Shown here one piece after another: positions 49,268 to 57,570 of a stretch of 64,000 bases of DNA. The translations under genes were made by a program, and so were the position numbers. The first letter of the stretch is position 1. The number at the start of each line of letters is the position of its first letter. This DNA is from Zobellia amurskyensis (lineage in GTDB: Bacteria > Bacteroidota > Bacteroidia > Flavobacteriales > Flavobacteriaceae): the NCBI RefSeq assembly GCF_009725985.1, contig NZ_RCNR01000007.1, positions 62,001 to 126,000 on the forward strand, in the 5' to 3' direction. The notes under the pieces are model-generated. The model made no database searches and had not been told where the DNA came from. It saw only the letters and a program-made list of their open reading frames with translations.

Positions 49268-49966
49268 GTGGCCGATAAAGTTATTTCCGACCCAAAAAAT
49301 CTATTGGTTTTGTTTGAAGACAATCACCTAATCGCCATTAATAAGCGACCCGGTGATATTGTTCAAGGCGACAAGACGGGAGATATGCCTTTAAGCGAGG
49401 TGGTTAAACTTTATATTAAGGAAAAATACAACAAACCCGGTAATGTATATTTGGGCGTTGCACATAGGTTAGACCGCCCAACATCTGGTATAGTTATTTT
49501 TGCCAAAACCTCAAAAGCACTACCCCGCCTTAATAAACTATTTGCAGAAAAAGAGGCAAAAAAAACGTATTGGGCTATTGTTAAGAATATGCCCAAAGCG
49601 AGCGAAGGTACTCTTACACATTGGCTGAAACGCAATAACAAACAGAACAAATCGTACGCGAACATTAAAGAAGTTCCCGATAGTAAAAAAGCCATTCTAG
49701 ATTATAAGATAATTAAAAAGTTGGACCGCTATTATCTTCTAGAAATTGATTTGCATACCGGGCGCCATCACCAAATAAGGGCGCAGTTAGCAGCTATTGG
49801 CTGCCCCATAAAAGGCGACTTAAAGTATGGTTTTGACCGCAGCAACCCTGATGCTAGTATTCATTTACACGCGCGCAAACTAAGATTCGTACATCCTGTA
49901 AAAAAGGAACCCTTAGAAATCATAGCCCCACCTCCTATAGATCCAGTTTGGAACGCTTGTTGTTAA
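49268..49966 (+). CDS. RluA-family pseudouridine synthase
   Basis: This 232-residue protein (GTG start at 49268, which fits the fold start) has the H-R-L-D-R-P-T-S-G motif with its catalytic Asp, and a T-G-R-H-H-Q-I-R-A-Q segment common in the RluA branch. It isomerises uridine to pseudouridine in ribosomal or transfer RNA. It lacks an N-terminal S4 domain, so it is a short RluA-like member. The target base is not predictable. It probably belongs to the panB transcript. Confidence 0.92.
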   Translation: MADKVISDPKNLLVLFEDNHLIAINKRPGDIVQGDKTGDMPLSEVVKLYIKEKYNKPGNVYLGVAHRLDRPTSGIVIFAKTSKALPRLNKLFAEKEAKKTYWAIVKNMPKASEGTLTHWLKRNNKQNKSYANIKEVPDSKKAILDYKIIKKLDRYYLLEIDLHTGRHHQIRAQLAAIGCPIKGDLKYGFDRSNPDASIHLHARKLRFVHPVKKEPLEIIAPPPIDPVWNACC

Positions 49967-49999
49967 AAACAGTATATTTAACTGTATAAACACAAGACC

Positions 50000-50542
50000 A
50001 TGATCAGAAGAACACTACTCATTTGCAGTCTGGTACTGCTAGCGTCCTGCAACACCTATAATTCAATAGACACCTTTTATGATGCGCATAAAGAAGACAA
50101 TCAGGTAACAGCTGTACGAGTGCCCCGGTTCATGCTTTCGCTCATTAGCGGTATATCTCCCGAGATGAAATCTCTTGTAGGCAACACCAAAGATCTCCGC
50201 TATATGTCATTCCCTAGTACAACTGCCGAAAAATCCGAGTTTTTAAACAAGCAAATGAACGGTATTACCGGCAATTCTTTTATTGAAGTCTATCGCAAGA
50301 ACGATGAGCTAAAAAGAAATGTGGTGAGCATACGCGAGAAAAGAGATGCAGTAAAAGAAATCTTGATCTACAACAACAATAATCAAAATGGTTCTTTCTT
50401 ATATTTCAACGGAAATTTTGACCCCGTAAAGGTTCGTCAAATGGCCCAAAACGAAGAATTTCAAAAGTTGGGCGATGGATTGATCAATCAATACCAAGGA
50501 GGGAACTTTACTCCAGGGATTAATCAGGAAGAAAAGAATTAA
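50000..50542 (+). CDS. DUF4252 lipoprotein
   Basis: This 180-residue protein has a lipobox (L-L-A-S-C, Cys17) and a DUF4252 body with the characteristic M-S-F-P-S-T-T region and the helix ending in R-Q-M-A-Q-N-E-E-F. The function is unknown, but such lipoproteins are common in Bacteroidota. The gene is 33 bases after the pseudouridine synthase gene. A weak five-base stem (CTCTC/GAGAG) with a T-run follows at about 50574-50610 and could end the transcript. Confidence 0.87.
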   Translation: MIRRTLLICSLVLLASCNTYNSIDTFYDAHKEDNQVTAVRVPRFMLSLISGISPEMKSLVGNTKDLRYMSFPSTTAEKSEFLNKQMNGITGNSFIEVYRKNDELKRNVVSIREKRDAVKEILIYNNNNQNGSFLYFNGNFDPVKVRQMAQNEEFQKLGDGLINQYQGGNFTPGINQEEKN

Positions 50543-50626
50543 AAGACCGGACTTAAACAACCCCTAAAATGCTCTCGGAAGAAAATCTATTCTTATTGAG
50601 AGTTTTTTTTAATTAATTTGCAAATC

Positions 50627-50640
50627 ATACTAATTAGTAT
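50627..50640. promoter_or_regulatory. Palindromic operator upstream of tetR
   Basis: A perfect 14-base palindrome ATACTAATTAGTAT lies five bases upstream of the TetR start, close to a -7-like TTAATTTG box at 50613-50620. The same core recurs at 51251-51268, which points to autoregulation. Confidence 0.75.
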
Positions 50641-50645
50641 CTTTT

Positions 50646-51236
50646 ATGACCAAAGCATCAAGTACGCGTTTTACCATTCTTGAAAAAGCATTTGAACTCA
50701 TTTATAAAAAGGGTTATCAAACTACGAGCATTGATGAGATAATAGCAACTACAAAAGTTACTAAAGGTGCTTTCTATTACCATTTTAAAACAAAGGATAA
50801 AATGGGAGTAGCTATCATTGATGAAATTGTAAAACCTACCATGCAAAGTGCCTTTCTAACTCCATTAAATAGTGCATTAACACCAGTTGATGCAATCTAC
50901 ATAATGATTGAAACCCTTTTACTGGAAACCCCTTTTCTATTACCCGAATACGGTTGCCCAATAGGTAACTTAACCCAAGAAATGACACCGTGGAATTCCG
51001 AATTTTCAAAAGCATTGAATAAACTGGTATTAGAATGGCAAACAGCCCTAGAGAGCAGCATAAAAAAAGGAATTAAAAGTGGTGACCTATCTAGTGAAAC
51101 CAACCCTGAACAAGTTGCTTATTTTATATTATCTAGTTATTGGGGCATCCGAAATTTTGGTAAAGTATTTAACAGCACAGATTGTTATCACACTTATTTA
51201 ACGGAACTTAAGACTTATTTAAAGTATTTAAAATAA
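50646..51236 (+). CDS. TetR-family transcriptional repressor
   Basis: This 196-residue protein has an N-terminal TetR helix-turn-helix (about 8-55), with the Y-Q-T-T-S-I-D-E-I-I and K-G-A-F-Y-Y-H-F-K signature. The C-terminal helical ligand domain (about 80-196) has the G-C-P-I-G-N-L segment often seen in the TetR_C_11/C_33-type proteins. The gene is flanked by two identical palindromic cores, at its own start and upstream of the membrane protein gene at 51306. It should repress itself and that gene. The inducer is unknown. Confidence 0.93.
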   Translation: MTKASSTRFTILEKAFELIYKKGYQTTSIDEIIATTKVTKGAFYYHFKTKDKMGVAIIDEIVKPTMQSAFLTPLNSALTPVDAIYIMIETLLLETPFLLPEYGCPIGNLTQEMTPWNSEFSKALNKLVLEWQTALESSIKKGIKSGDLSSETNPEQVAYFILSSYWGIRNFGKVFNSTDCYHTYLTELKTYLKYLK

Positions 51237-51250
51237 GTTCTTATTCCGGA

Positions 51251-51268
51251 ACATACTAATTAGTATGT
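51251..51268. promoter_or_regulatory. Palindromic operator upstream of membrane-protein gene
   Basis: A perfect 18-base palindrome ACATACTAATTAGTATGT contains the same 14-base core as the site before the TetR gene. It sits six bases upstream of a matching TAACTTTG -7 box (51275-51282), so bound repressor should block transcription from 51306. Confidence 0.8.
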
Positions 51269-51274
51269 TTTTAT

Positions 51275-51282
51275 TAACTTTG
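51275..51282 (+). promoter_or_regulatory. Bacteroidota-type -7 promoter element
   Basis: TAACTTTG matches the TAnnTTTG consensus exactly and lies 23 bases before the start codon at 51306. Confidence 0.6.
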
Positions 51283-51305
51283 CATTATTATTTAACGAAA
51301 TACTA

Positions 51306-51764
51306 ATGTATCAATCTCTCCTATTCTCTCACTCCATCGTCCGGTGGCTCGTTCTTATAACGCTTATTTATTCTATTTACAGAGCATTTAGAGGTTACTT
51401 TCAAAATCTACAATTCTCAAGATTAGACAATCTTGTTAGGCACTGGACGGCAACAATTGCTCACATTCAACTTATCATTGGCATCATTCTTTACTCACAA
51501 AGTCCTATCATAAAATATTTTTGGGCAAATTTTGGTGAAGCTATAAACAATATTGAAACCACATTTTATGGCCTGTTACACATTATCCTAATGCTCTCTG
51601 GAATAGTACTAATCACTATTGGTTCCGCTTTGGCAAAACGAAAAGCAACCGACACGGAAAAATTCCGAACTATCTTAATGTGGTTTTTAATTGCCCTATT
51701 CATCATATTTATAGCAATTCCATGGCCATTTTCACCATTATCAAACAGACCTTATATTAGATAA
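51306..51764 (+). CDS. Four-helix membrane protein of unknown function
   Basis: This 152-residue protein has four hydrophobic segments, near 8-26, 48-66, 88-108 and 122-142. It has an N-terminal H-S-I-V-R-W segment and histidines near the helices (H-W, H-I-Q, H-I-I), which gives it a cytochrome-b-like look, but I cannot assign a cofactor. It is controlled by the upstream TetR palindrome, and it overlaps functionally with the DUF3817 gene that starts 2 bases later. Regulation by TetR and membrane location suggest a stress or small-molecule response. Confidence 0.75.
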   Translation: MYQSLLFSHSIVRWLVLITLIYSIYRAFRGYFQNLQFSRLDNLVRHWTATIAHIQLIIGIILYSQSPIIKYFWANFGEAINNIETTFYGLLHIILMLSGIVLITIGSALAKRKATDTEKFRTILMWFLIALFIIFIAIPWPFSPLSNRPYIR

Positions 51765-51766
51765 TT

Positions 51767-52069
51767 ATGAAAAACTTGTTTAAAACTAAAGTCGGGCGTC
51801 TACGTATTATTGGCTTTCTAGAAGGTGTCTCGCTCCTAGTTCTTGTTTTTATTGCCGTACCCATGAAACACTACTTTCAGAACCCTAGCCTATCTGAATC
51901 ATTAGGACCAATACATGGTGCTATATTCTTACTTTTTTTAATTAATACGTTAAGCGTAGGCATTGAACAAAATTGGAAATTCCGAACAACGACTTGGAAA
52001 ATTATTTTAGCTTGTTTCATTCCATTTGGTACGTTCTATATTGACAATAAAATCCTTAGTAAACTATAA
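51767..52069 (+). CDS. DUF3817-family small membrane protein
   Basis: This 100-residue protein has three hydrophobic segments and the DUF3817 pattern R-L-R-I-I-G-F-L-E-G-V-S-L and G-P-I-H-G-A-I-F. It starts 2 bases after the previous stop, so the two are translated from one mRNA under the TetR operator. It is an inner-membrane protein of unknown function. Confidence 0.85.
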   Translation: MKNLFKTKVGRLRIIGFLEGVSLLVLVFIAVPMKHYFQNPSLSESLGPIHGAIFLLFLINTLSVGIEQNWKFRTTTWKIILACFIPFGTFYIDNKILSKL

Positions 52070-52166
52070 CTGATGTATGGTGATTTAGATTTTTATTCTC
52101 TGTTCTTTATTATGAATCTATAAGTCTATCAATCTCTATTAAGCAGTAAACCAAATTTTGCGTAAC

Positions 52167-52376
52167 ATGATACTCGTCTTTAAAACAAGCGTTCAAACCA
52201 AAACTCAAATTAAACGTTTAAAACCACATCTAGACAATCTACTTTCAGAATCCACTTGGAATTTTGACCTTGAAGACTGTGATAACATTTTACGGATAGA
52301 GAGTAAAAACACTTTGGAAACAACGGTCATAGAGTTGTTGAAAAACCAGAATTTTGATTGTGAAGAACTCGAATAA
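52167..52376 (+). CDS. Small conserved hypothetical protein
   Basis: The ATG at 52167 is chosen because the longer frame begins with TTG at 52158. The 69-residue product has a beta-alpha-beta layout like an HMA/ACT-type small domain, but it lacks the C-x-x-C metal motif. It includes Cys residues only near its C-terminal half. The function is unknown. It may be an ancillary protein, and it is not clearly in the TetR operon because 97 bases separate it from the DUF3817 gene. Confidence 0.65.
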   Translation: MILVFKTSVQTKTQIKRLKPHLDNLLSESTWNFDLEDCDNILRIESKNTLETTVIELLKNQNFDCEELE

Positions 52377-52414
52377 AAAATTTTTTTTTAACCAATACGT
52401 TATCTTCCAAAAAC

Positions 52415-53278
52415 TTAACGGTACGATCGCACACTCTCTACGATAACAGAGGTTAATATCAAACAGCCGCCCAACACCGTAGACCACGCAGGAATTTCAG
52501 AAAGTACTAAAGCTCCTATAAGTATACCATAAACCGGCTGAACACTACTTAGAATACTAATCGTGGTAATGGAGAAGTATTTAAAGCAATTTACGAACAT
52601 GGTATGTCCGAACACCGTGGTTACAACCGCCAAACCTAACAGTCCGGACCATTGACTAGGGATAGCTTCTAAATCGTAATAAAAAAATGCGGGTGTAAGC
52701 ATTAGGCAAATTACTCCCATTTGATATACCATTAAAACCGAACCAGGATAAGTATCCACTTGTTTCTTTAATATCAAATTACGGGCCGCATAACAAAGAG
52801 CCGAAAACACTCCAAAACCAATAGCTACCGTATAAGTATTTTCGAAACTAAAATCGGGCACTAAAAAATAGATGCCAAAAAGCACCAAAACCCCCAACAA
52901 CAAATGCATTTTCTGAAATCTTGTTTTAAGAAACAACGGTTCCAAAAAAGCTGTAATTACGGGGTACGTGAATAACGAGAGCATACCTATGGCCACATTG
53001 GATTTTTGCAAGGCTACAAAATAAGCCAACCAATGTACCCCCATAAGAACACCACTAATAAGCACGGGCATCCTGTCCTTACTGCTCAAGCCAAAAGAAA
53101 TTCCTTTTACGCGGCAATAAAAAAACAATAAAGAAAGCGCTATTAAGGACCTAATACCTATGGTTATTGGCACAGGAAGCTCTATAAACCTACCCAAAGG
53201 ACCAGAGGTACTTAAAAGTACCATGGCCAAGTTAATTTCTAGAAAATTTTTGACGTTGAAGGAAGAATTAGAACCCAA
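52415..53278 (-). CDS. DMT-superfamily (EamA-type) transporter
   Basis: This 287-residue inner-membrane protein has about ten helices arranged as two EamA repeats (about 10-140 and 155-285). It exports or imports metabolites such as amino acids or purine-like compounds. The typical N-terminal S-T-S-G-P-L-G-R segment and the late P-V-Y-G-I-L-I-G-A-L-V-L-S-E signature of the second repeat are visible. It begins 3 bases from the stop of the 514-residue gene, so the two are cotranscribed. Substrate unknown. Confidence 0.92.
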   Translation of the reverse strand: MGSNSSFNVKNFLEINLAMVLLSTSGPLGRFIELPVPITIGIRSLIALSLLFFYCRVKGISFGLSSKDRMPVLISGVLMGVHWLAYFVALQKSNVAIGMLSLFTYPVITAFLEPLFLKTRFQKMHLLLGVLVLFGIYFLVPDFSFENTYTVAIGFGVFSALCYAARNLILKKQVDTYPGSVLMVYQMGVICLMLTPAFFYYDLEAIPSQWSGLLGLAVVTTVFGHTMFVNCFKYFSITTISILSSVQPVYGILIGALVLSEIPAWSTVLGGCLILTSVIVESVRSYR

Positions 53279-53281
53279 ATG

Positions 53282-54826
53282 TTATCTTTTTACGGCCATG
53301 GCCTTTTCGCGAATAATGTCTGCCACAGGCCTATTTTCTAGGTGACTTTCTAACCATGAGATAATATCCAAGTACAAGAAAGCTCTTTTCTCATAAGGGT
53401 GATCTTCGTACTTTTTAAGCTCCGTATGTAATTTTTGAAACTCTATTTTTAATTCATTAGGGTAAATACTTCCAAGATTTCTTAAAAACTTGATCATTTC
53501 CTTTTGAACAGCATGAAGGTCGTTCATTTTCAATAGAAACTTATACGTACTCTTTAATTGAATTTCTAAGTGATAGTCCATACCCGCCTCATAATGTGCC
53601 ACCAAACTCAAAACCCTGGCAAAGCACATAAGGTCTTCACGCATTTTTAAGTTCTTGTTGTTTATAATTTTCTTGAGGTACTGAATACAGGTCTTATTAT
53701 CACCAATACCAAAATACAAACAAGCAATTTTATAATAGAGCACCATAATATGATGAGCATCTATACGGTCCTTATGTTTATTGATGCCGTATTCTATAAT
53801 TTTTACCAGATACAGGCCTTTACTGAAAGTACCCTCTAAAAAATGGAGGTTTAATTTGTTAGCATTTATATATAAAAAGGCTAACGATGAAATATTATCG
53901 TTTTTAGGAAAATCCTTGCTTCCTACAACAGTTTCAAACCGTTCTAAGACCTCTCTAAATTGTGAGCTATACTTTACGAAAAAAATAGACTCAAGTAAGT
54001 AATTGTTCCCTTTTAAAAAGAAAACAGGGTTTAAATGTACCTGGTCTTCATGCTCATAAAAAAGGTCCACCCATTTTGTGGCATATTTATAAGAGGAAAG
54101 AAAATCCTGTACCAAAAAACTATACCATAGATGTGCTTTGTACAACCACAATTTTTCCCTGAAACCTAATTCCTTAAGTTGATATTTAGGTAAATGCTTT
54201 TCAAAATAATTTTTGACGCTATTGTAATCCTCATCACTTCTAACATAACCTACTTTAAGCATAATGCCATAAAGTTGTAATGAGAGATTAGATAATTTAC
54301 TGGTCATTACATTCTGAGCAGAAAGCTCTTTTGCCTGTATGGCAAGCTCATCTGCCCTATCGGGAATACTGCGCGTAATATACTGGGTTTCAATAATTTT
54401 CTCCAGCTCCACTATTTCATAGGCAATATTCTTCTCCTCATTCTCTATGGCTGTAGATTTAGCCTTATCAAGAATCTTCAAGCTCTGCTTGTAGAGTCCT
54501 TTTTGATATAGAATAGTGGCAAAATCCAATTGCTCCCTAATCTGCACACGAATGTTCTGATTTACCGGATTCAGTCTTAGACTAACCAATATTTGCTTAT
54601 AAAGATGAGCTTTAAGGTTAGATAATTGCGCTTTCTTAACGATACCACTATCTAAAATTACCTTCTCATCGTACTTTCTAAGTTTATCCATAAGGTTGAA
54701 CAATGCCAAAAATTTAGCATCGGTATTCACCCCCAAGCGCCCTACATATAACTTAAATTGACGCTTTTCGGATTTTGAAAGAGATTTCACCAGCACGAAC
54801 AAAGCATCTCTGTGCGCATTTGTCAT
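53282..54826 (-). CDS. Large conserved hypothetical protein (helical, TPR-like)
   Basis: This 514-residue protein lacks a signal or membrane segment and is nearly all helix. It includes repeats with A-x-x-Y/L-Y-x-K-G-L/I-Y-K-Q-S-L-K-I-L-D-K-A spacing suggestive of TPR units (about 100-130) and further helical pairs up to the end. I do not recognise a family with assigned function. It is the first gene of a unit that continues with the DMT transporter, and it is divergent from leuA across a 309-base gap. Confidence 0.7.
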   Translation of the reverse strand: MTNAHRDALFVLVKSLSKSEKRQFKLYVGRLGVNTDAKFLALFNLMDKLRKYDEKVILDSGIVKKAQLSNLKAHLYKQILVSLRLNPVNQNIRVQIREQLDFATILYQKGLYKQSLKILDKAKSTAIENEEKNIAYEIVELEKIIETQYITRSIPDRADELAIQAKELSAQNVMTSKLSNLSLQLYGIMLKVGYVRSDEDYNSVKNYFEKHLPKYQLKELGFREKLWLYKAHLWYSFLVQDFLSSYKYATKWVDLFYEHEDQVHLNPVFFLKGNNYLLESIFFVKYSSQFREVLERFETVVGSKDFPKNDNISSLAFLYINANKLNLHFLEGTFSKGLYLVKIIEYGINKHKDRIDAHHIMVLYYKIACLYFGIGDNKTCIQYLKKIINNKNLKMREDLMCFARVLSLVAHYEAGMDYHLEIQLKSTYKFLLKMNDLHAVQKEMIKFLRNLGSIYPNELKIEFQKLHTELKKYEDHPYEKRAFLYLDIISWLESHLENRPVADIIREKAMAVKR

Positions 54827-55135
54827 CGTAAAAAATATTATTTAATTCGCTTTATATCAGTTTATTACACAATCAAAAAACCAGCTTAACGTTGTACTAT
54901 TTAATACAGGTACTAGGTGGTTCGCCCTATTGGTTATATATTCGTATAGAACTTCATTGCTGTTTTTTGTTTGAAACCTAACATATAGGTTTTTGTATTA
55001 TAGTCAAACTTTTTTATTAGTAAAAGACAGGGCTAAGATTATCAAAAAATGTTGATATAACAGTACAAAATGTGATATTTGTAGACAAAGAAAAAACTAC
55101 AAGCAGTTCTTAAGTTAGCTAAACTACAAAATATA
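54827..55135. promoter_or_regulatory. Divergent intergenic region upstream of leuA
   Basis: This 309-base AT-rich gap holds promoters for leuA and the divergent gene. A small hairpin AAACCTA-ACATA-TAGGTTT plus T-rich tail lies at 54974-54994. A -7-like box GATATTTG at 55074-55081 lies 19 bases after a TTG at 55052-55054, consistent with a leuA promoter. No leader ORF or T-box-type element was identified. Confidence 0.45.
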
Positions 55136-56308
55136 ATGAGTAAAGATAAGGTACAAATTTTTGACACAACGCTTCGTGACGGTGAACAAGTTCCCGGTTG
55201 TAAATTAGATGCAAAACAAAAATTGGTAATCGCTGAACGGTTAGACTATTTGGGAGTAGACGTTATTGAAGCTGGTTTTCCTATTTCAAGTCCAGGTGAT
55301 TTCAAATCGGTTAGCCAAATATCCGAACTCGTTAAAAATGCCACCGTTTGTGGACTTACCCGTGCAGTAAGAAAAGATATTGAGGTAGCTGCCGAAGCCC
55401 TTAAATCTGCTAAAAGGGCACGTATCCATACAGGAATAGGTACTTCTGATTCGCATATAAAATTCAAATTCAACTCTAACAGAGACGCCATAATAGAACG
55501 TGCCGTAGATGCCGTTAAATATGCAAAAACCTTTGTTGAAGACGTTGAGTTTTATGCCGAAGATGCCGGCCGTACCGATAATGAATTTTTAGCACGTGTT
55601 TGCGAAGCCGTTGTAAAGGCCGGAGCTACCGTTTTAAATATACCTGACACAACAGGCTATTGCTTACCTGATGAGTACGGTGCTAAAATGAAATATCTAA
55701 AAGAAAATGTGACCGGTATTCATAAGGCCATACTTTCTTGCCACTGCCATAACGACTTAGGTTTGGCTACTGCAAACTCCATTGCCGGTGTAATTAACGG
55801 TGCTCGACAAATAGAGTGTACCATTAATGGTATTGGTGAACGTGCAGGAAACACTTCTTTAGAAGAGGTGGTAATGATTTTAAGGCAACACCCAAGTTTA
55901 AACTTGGATACAAATATCAATAGCAAATTACTTTATGATACAAGCCAAATGGTTTCTCAGAAAATGGGAATGATGGTACAGCCTAACAAAGCTATTGTTG
56001 GTGCTAATGCCTTTGCCCATAGCTCTGGAATTCATCAGGATGGTGTCATTAAAAACAGGGAGACTTATGAAATTATTGACCCTGCAGATGTTGGCGTAAA
56101 CGAATCTTCTATTGTACTTACCGCAAGAAGTGGTAGAGCCGCTTTAGCATATAGAGCTAAATTAGTAGGGTTTGAATTAACAAAACTTCAACTAGATGAA
56201 GTGTATCAGGAATTCTTGAAGTTCGCAGACGAGCATAAGGAAATTTCTGATCAAGACATCCCAAAAATCATCGCAGCTAGCAATATTACCATCGAAAGTA
56301 TTTCATAG
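55136..56308 (+). CDS. leuA: 2-isopropylmalate synthase (short form)
   Basis: This 390-residue HMGL-like enzyme condenses acetyl-CoA with 2-oxoisovalerate in leucine biosynthesis. It shows D-T-T-L-R-D-G-E-Q near residue 10, an H-C-H-N-D-L-G-L-A segment (metal site, about 205) and G-I-G-E-R-A-G-N. It is short because it lacks the C-terminal LeuA dimer/regulatory domain present in the classic 500-residue enzymes, so leucine feedback may differ. The neighbouring leuB supports LeuA over homocitrate or citramalate synthase, which are the alternatives. Confidence 0.9.
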   Translation: MSKDKVQIFDTTLRDGEQVPGCKLDAKQKLVIAERLDYLGVDVIEAGFPISSPGDFKSVSQISELVKNATVCGLTRAVRKDIEVAAEALKSAKRARIHTGIGTSDSHIKFKFNSNRDAIIERAVDAVKYAKTFVEDVEFYAEDAGRTDNEFLARVCEAVVKAGATVLNIPDTTGYCLPDEYGAKMKYLKENVTGIHKAILSCHCHNDLGLATANSIAGVINGARQIECTINGIGERAGNTSLEEVVMILRQHPSLNLDTNINSKLLYDTSQMVSQKMGMMVQPNKAIVGANAFAHSSGIHQDGVIKNRETYEIIDPADVGVNESSIVLTARSGRAALAYRAKLVGFELTKLQLDEVYQEFLKFADEHKEISDQDIPKIIAASNITIESIS

Positions 56309-56448
56309 CAATTACTCTAGGGAATTTATCATTTATATTTTAATGTTTTTTTGGCGATAATGTCATTAAAATTTTTAATCTTAGCCCCCTATGATTTAAG
56401 TCACTTTTTTGTAGATTTAATTCAGGTAGCACCCTAAAAATTCTCTAG

Positions 56449-57567
56449 ATGCAGCTAAAAATTGCCCTTCTTGGCGGAGACGGTATTGGTCCTGAAGTAT
56501 TAGCCCAGTCCGTGAAGTGCCTAAAAGCGATTGAAGAAACGTTCAACCATAGGTTTGAACTTGTTGAAGCTCCTTTTGGGGCAATAGCAATATCCGGTTC
56601 CGGCAGACCCTTACCTGACGAAACCCTGGAATTGTGCAGAAAATCTGATGCTATCCTTTTTGGTTCTATTGGTTCTCTAGAATACGATAATAATCCTGAA
56701 GCTAAAGTTAGACCAGAACAAGGTCTATTGAGGTTACGTAAGGAGCTTGAGCTTTTTGCCAGCATACGTCCTATAAAAATGTTTCCTGCCTTTTTAGGGA
56801 ATTCACCTTTAAAGAGAAACATAGTTGAAAACACCGATTTGGTCATTTTCAGGGAGCTTACTGGTGGAATATATTTTGGAGAAAAAACATTAAGCGAAGA
56901 TGGCACTACGGCATCTGACCTTTGTAGCTACTCCGAAGGCGAAATCAGTCGCATAACACACCTTGCTTTTAAAGCTGCTAAAAAAAGAAGAAAGAAACTT
57001 ACTCTAGTGGATAAGGCCAATGTGCTTGAATCTTCTAGATTGTGGCGTAAAACGGTAACGGAAATCGCCAAAAGTTATCCTGACGTAGAATTTGAATGCC
57101 TTTTTATTGATAATGCAGCAGTACAAATGATGTTGAACCCGCGCCAATTTGATGTGGTCTTAACAGACAATATGTTCGGTGATATTCTATCTGACCAAGG
57201 CAGCGTTATTCTTGGTTCTGTTGGGCTGCTACCCTCCGCTTCGGTAGGTGCTGAAAATGCCATGTTCGAGCCTTTTCACGGTTCTTACCCTCAAGCTAAA
57301 GGTAAAAATATTGCCAACCCCGTTGCATCAATTTTAAGTACGGCAATGCTGTTACAACATTTTAATCTAAATGAAGAGGCTAACGCCATCGTAGCTGCCG
57401 TTCACAAGTCTTTTGTAAAGAAAGTAGTTACTACGGACGTCTTGGGAAGCAGTAAATACGGAACGGATTATGTGGGTGATTTTATTTCTGAAAACATTGT
57501 TGAATCAGACGAAAATCCGAGTATAAACGATGAGAACATCGGTTTAGGAAAATCTACAATTATTTAA
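56449..57567 (+). CDS. leuB: 3-isopropylmalate dehydrogenase
   Basis: This 372-residue protein has the family length and motifs: G-G-D-G-I-G-P-E-V near the start, L-R-K-E-L-E-L-F-A-S-I-R-P, V-D-K-A-N-V-L and L-T-D-N-M-F-G-D-I-L-S-D-Q. It oxidises and decarboxylates 3-isopropylmalate with NAD in leucine biosynthesis. It lies 140 bases after leuA. leuC and leuD, the isopropylmalate isomerase subunits, are not in between and are not seen in the window. Confidence 0.96.
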   Translation: MQLKIALLGGDGIGPEVLAQSVKCLKAIEETFNHRFELVEAPFGAIAISGSGRPLPDETLELCRKSDAILFGSIGSLEYDNNPEAKVRPEQGLLRLRKELELFASIRPIKMFPAFLGNSPLKRNIVENTDLVIFRELTGGIYFGEKTLSEDGTTASDLCSYSEGEISRITHLAFKAAKKRRKKLTLVDKANVLESSRLWRKTVTEIAKSYPDVEFECLFIDNAAVQMMLNPRQFDVVLTDNMFGDILSDQGSVILGSVGLLPSASVGAENAMFEPFHGSYPQAKGKNIANPVASILSTAMLLQHFNLNEEANAIVAAVHKSFVKKVVTTDVLGSSKYGTDYVGDFISENIVESDENPSINDENIGLGKSTII

Positions 57568-57570
57568 TTT

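Noticed and set aside
54974-54994. Leucine attenuator upstream of leuA
   Set aside because: The hairpin has a seven-base stem only, and no leucine-rich leader peptide or T-box features are visible.
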